A DNA stretch of 6,300 nucleotides from Actinomycetes bacterium (lineage in GTDB: Bacteria; Actinomycetota; Acidimicrobiia; Spongiisociales; UBA5794). The notes beneath the pieces were generated by a model. That model did no database searches. It saw only the letters and a list, made by a program, of their open reading frames with translations, and was not told the origin of the DNA. Below, in pieces: positions 4,607 to 6,300 of this stretch. The stretch spans positions 1 to 6,300 of the forward strand of contig JAMBLK010000262.1 of the NCBI GenBank assembly GCA_023336855.1, in the 5' to 3' direction. The number at the start of each line of letters is the position of its first letter. The stretch's first letter is position 1. The translations under genes were made by a program, and so were the position numbers.

Positions 4607-6300
4607 GTGCGCCGCATATTGATCTCGATCGCGATCGCAGTGCCGATCGTGCTCGTCCTTGTCGTCGCCGGTGCCTACGCCTACGACGAGGTTCTGTACC
4701 CCGATCGGATCGGGCGCAACGTTGCTGCCGCCGAGATCGACCTCTCGGGGCTTTCTACCGAGGAAGCCGTCGCCGCAGTTGCCGACTACGAGGCGCTGTT
4801 GATAGCTGCCCCGGCTCCATTCATCGTCGATGGCGAAGAAGTCGTGCTCGATCCTGTTCTCGTAGGTCTCGCGGTCGATGAGCAGGCCGTGGTCGTCGAT
4901 GCTCTGGGCCAACGGCGCGGTGGCGGGTTCCTCTCCGATGTTCGTGGCTGGTTCAACTCGTGGTGGACTCCGGTTGTGGTCCCGATTCCAACCACGATCG
5001 ACGAGGAGATGACTGAAGCCGTGCTCTTCGACTGGGATCGATCCGTTGTGGACCAACCCGCCTACGAAGGGGCCGTGCTGGTAGAAAATGCCGTCGCGAT
5101 TCCGGAGTACCCGAGACCAGGTGCCTTGCTTGATCGCCCACCGGCGTTTGCTTCGATCTCTGCCTCTCTTGCCACTTTCGAGCGACTTCCGGTCGTGCTG
5201 CTCTTGACCGATCTCGATCCCACGATCACGAACGTCGATGTCGACATCGCTGTTGCACGAGCCAATGACCTCATCGGCGACCCGGTGCTTCTCTGGCGGG
5301 AGGGCTTCTCGGGACGCCTGACGTACACGACGGCCGGCCTTGCGTCTGCGCTTCGGAGTGAGATCGTGGTGAATTCGCCTGCGGCATTCGTCGTGGAGTT
5401 GGACGAGGACGTGCTCCGTGATATCGCCGAACGGCATGTTGACCGGTTCGCCAGCGAACCCGTTGACGCCTCGTTCACGTTCGACAAAGACACGCTGGCC
5501 ATCGCGATCATCCCTTCCGAAGACGGCATGATCGTCGACCTCGATGCCGTCCCGGGTGTCGTCATCGACGCGGCACTCGACACCGGAACGGCCCGACTGC
5601 CGACGATGCTCGGTCTTACGCCGGAGCTGACCACGGAGATGGCTGAAGCGATGGGCCCGTTCGACGAAGTGTCGACGTTCACTACCTATCACCCCTGTTG
5701 TGCGAACCGGGTCACGAACATCCAACTCCTCGCCGACGAGATCGATGGTTCGATCGTCATGCCCGGAGAGACTTTCTCGATCAACGACACCGCAGGGAAG
5801 CGCACGCTTGAAGAGGGGTATGTGCGTGCCGGGGCGATCATCAACGGCGAGATCTCGTGCTGCGACAGTCCGATCAACATCGGAGGGGGCACGAGCCAGT
5901 TTGCAACGACGTTCTACAACGCCATCTTCTTCGGGTGCTACGAAGACGTCGAGCACCGACCGCACAGCATCTATTTCAGCCGATATCCCTATATCCGAGA
6001 GGCCACGCTCGGGTTCCCTGCCCCGGATGTGAAGTTCCTCAACGACTCCGCAGCCCCGGTCTTCATCGACACGTCGTACACGGGCGGTTCCATCACCGTG
6101 ACCTTCTACGGGAACAACGGTGGCCGAACATGCACGTCGGAACGATCGGGCAACACGGTGACCCGCGTCATGACCCACCCGGACGACACGGTCACGACCC
6201 AATCGTGGAGTTGGAACTACAAGCCGCTGATCACCACGACCACAACGACGACGACTCACCCACCGACGACGACCACGACGACTCACCCACCGACGACGAC
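4607..6300 (+). CDS. Membrane-anchored VanW-family protein, partial at the window end
   Basis: An open frame of 564 complete codons runs from GTG 4607 to the window end without a stop. Residues 4-24 form one membrane segment after R2-R3, so the rest should lie outside the cell. Two regions (about 30-140 and 215-330) resemble the putative peptidoglycan-binding PG_binding_4 domain, the first with a D-L-S-G-L-S-T-E-E-A core. A VanW domain spans about 357-490, with N-R-V-T-N-I, P-G-E-T-F-S-I-N-D, G426-G-G-T-S-Q-F-A-T-T and H450-R-P-H-S454. The usual GGGICQ cysteine is serine. Cysteine pairs C364-C365 and C418-C419 bracket the domain, with C444 and C509 after it. From 541 the protein is nearly all Thr with THPP units. 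VanW proteins are common in Gram-positive bacteria but their biochemistry is poorly known; a cell-wall role is likely and glycopeptide resistance is not implied. GGGGGA precedes the start by four bases. Confidence 0.9.
   Translation, partial: MRRILISIAIAVPIVLVLVVAGAYAYDEVLYPDRIGRNVAAAEIDLSGLSTEEAVAAVADYEALLIAAPAPFIVDGEEVVLDPVLVGLAVDEQAVVVDALGQRRGGGFLSDVRGWFNSWWTPVVVPIPTTIDEEMTEAVLFDWDRSVVDQPAYEGAVLVENAVAIPEYPRPGALLDRPPAFASISASLATFERLPVVLLLTDLDPTITNVDVDIAVARANDLIGDPVLLWREGFSGRLTYTTAGLASALRSEIVVNSPAAFVVELDEDVLRDIAERHVDRFASEPVDASFTFDKDTLAIAIIPSEDGMIVDLDAVPGVVIDAALDTGTARLPTMLGLTPELTTEMAEAMGPFDEVSTFTTYHPCCANRVTNIQLLADEIDGSIVMPGETFSINDTAGKRTLEEGYVRAGAIINGEISCCDSPINIGGGTSQFATTFYNAIFFGCYEDVEHRPHSIYFSRYPYIREATLGFPAPDVKFLNDSAAPVFIDTSYTGGSITVTFYGNNGGRTCTSERSGNTVTRVMTHPDDTVTTQSWSWNYKPLITTTTTTTTHPPTTTTTTHPPTT
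6242..6300 (+). repeat. 27-base in-frame repeat coding THPPTTTTT, cut by the window end
   Basis: The segment beginning ACTCACCCACCG at 6254 recurs at 6281, a period of 27 bases or nine codons, within a run of ACG/ACC threonine codons. The encoded unit is T-H-P-P followed by five Thr. It continues to the window edge, so copy number is unknown. Such Thr/Pro tails are usual as extended, often glycosylated, wall-spanning stalks in actinobacterial surface proteins. Confidence 0.75.

Noticed and set aside
3245..6286. Antisense open frame of 1013 codons on the minus strand
   Set aside because: It lies opposite the WhiB, PPK2 and VanW genes, all recognised by family motifs, and overlaps the end of the CBS-BON gene. 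Its translation is Arg/Asp-rich without any domain. Long antisense frames are expected opposite GC-rich codons.
4607..6300. Vancomycin-resistance function for the VanW-family gene
   Set aside because: VanW-domain proteins are widespread outside resistance clusters, and no vanA/H/X/R/S-type genes are present here.

Overview
The window looks like a chromosomal segment from a high-GC actinobacterium. A WhiB-type iron-sulfur protein, a family restricted to Actinobacteria and their phages, gives the phylum. Supporting signs are a DevS/DosS-DevR/DosR-like two-component pair, GTG start codons, and a VanW-family surface protein ending in Thr/Pro/His repeats. The style of the VanW protein suggests the Acidimicrobiia or a neighbouring deep lineage, but that is inference. 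No rRNA, tRNA, CRISPR array, insertion sequence or phage gene is visible, and base use is even across the window.

Layout. Positions 1-50 hold three tandem copies of a palindromic heptamer. On the minus strand, 1809-694 encodes a soluble histidine kinase with one GAF domain that looks like the haem domain of mycobacterial DosS. It is followed 85 bases later by a tail-anchored FHA-domain protein (608-51). A 114-base divergent intergenic region (1810-1923) contains a DosR-box-like palindrome and -10 elements suitable for leaderless transcripts in both directions. On the plus strand come a DevR/DosR-like response regulator (1924-2625), a CBS-CBS-BON protein (2671-3327), a WhiB-family protein (3408-3692) and a class I polyphosphate kinase 2 (3734-4504). 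After a gap with a good sigma70-type promoter, a membrane-anchored VanW-family protein begins at 4607 and runs off the window end without a stop codon.

How the genes may work together. In mycobacteria DosS/DosT sense O2, NO, CO or redox state through haem and phosphorylate DosR, which switches on the dormancy regulon; Hrp1, a CBS-pair protein, belongs to that regulon. Here an apparent haem-GAF kinase and its likely partner regulator lie divergently, with a CBS-BON protein directly after the regulator and then a redox-type WhiB protein and a polyphosphate/nucleotide kinase. I read this as a compact hypoxia/redox and energy-stress locus. The VanW gene has its own promoter and is probably a separate cell-envelope unit.

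The whole window is accounted for by seven coding sequences and short intergenic regions; no stretch above about 120 bases lacks a gene. A very long antisense reading frame (6286-3245) is rejected as a by-product of GC-rich codon use.
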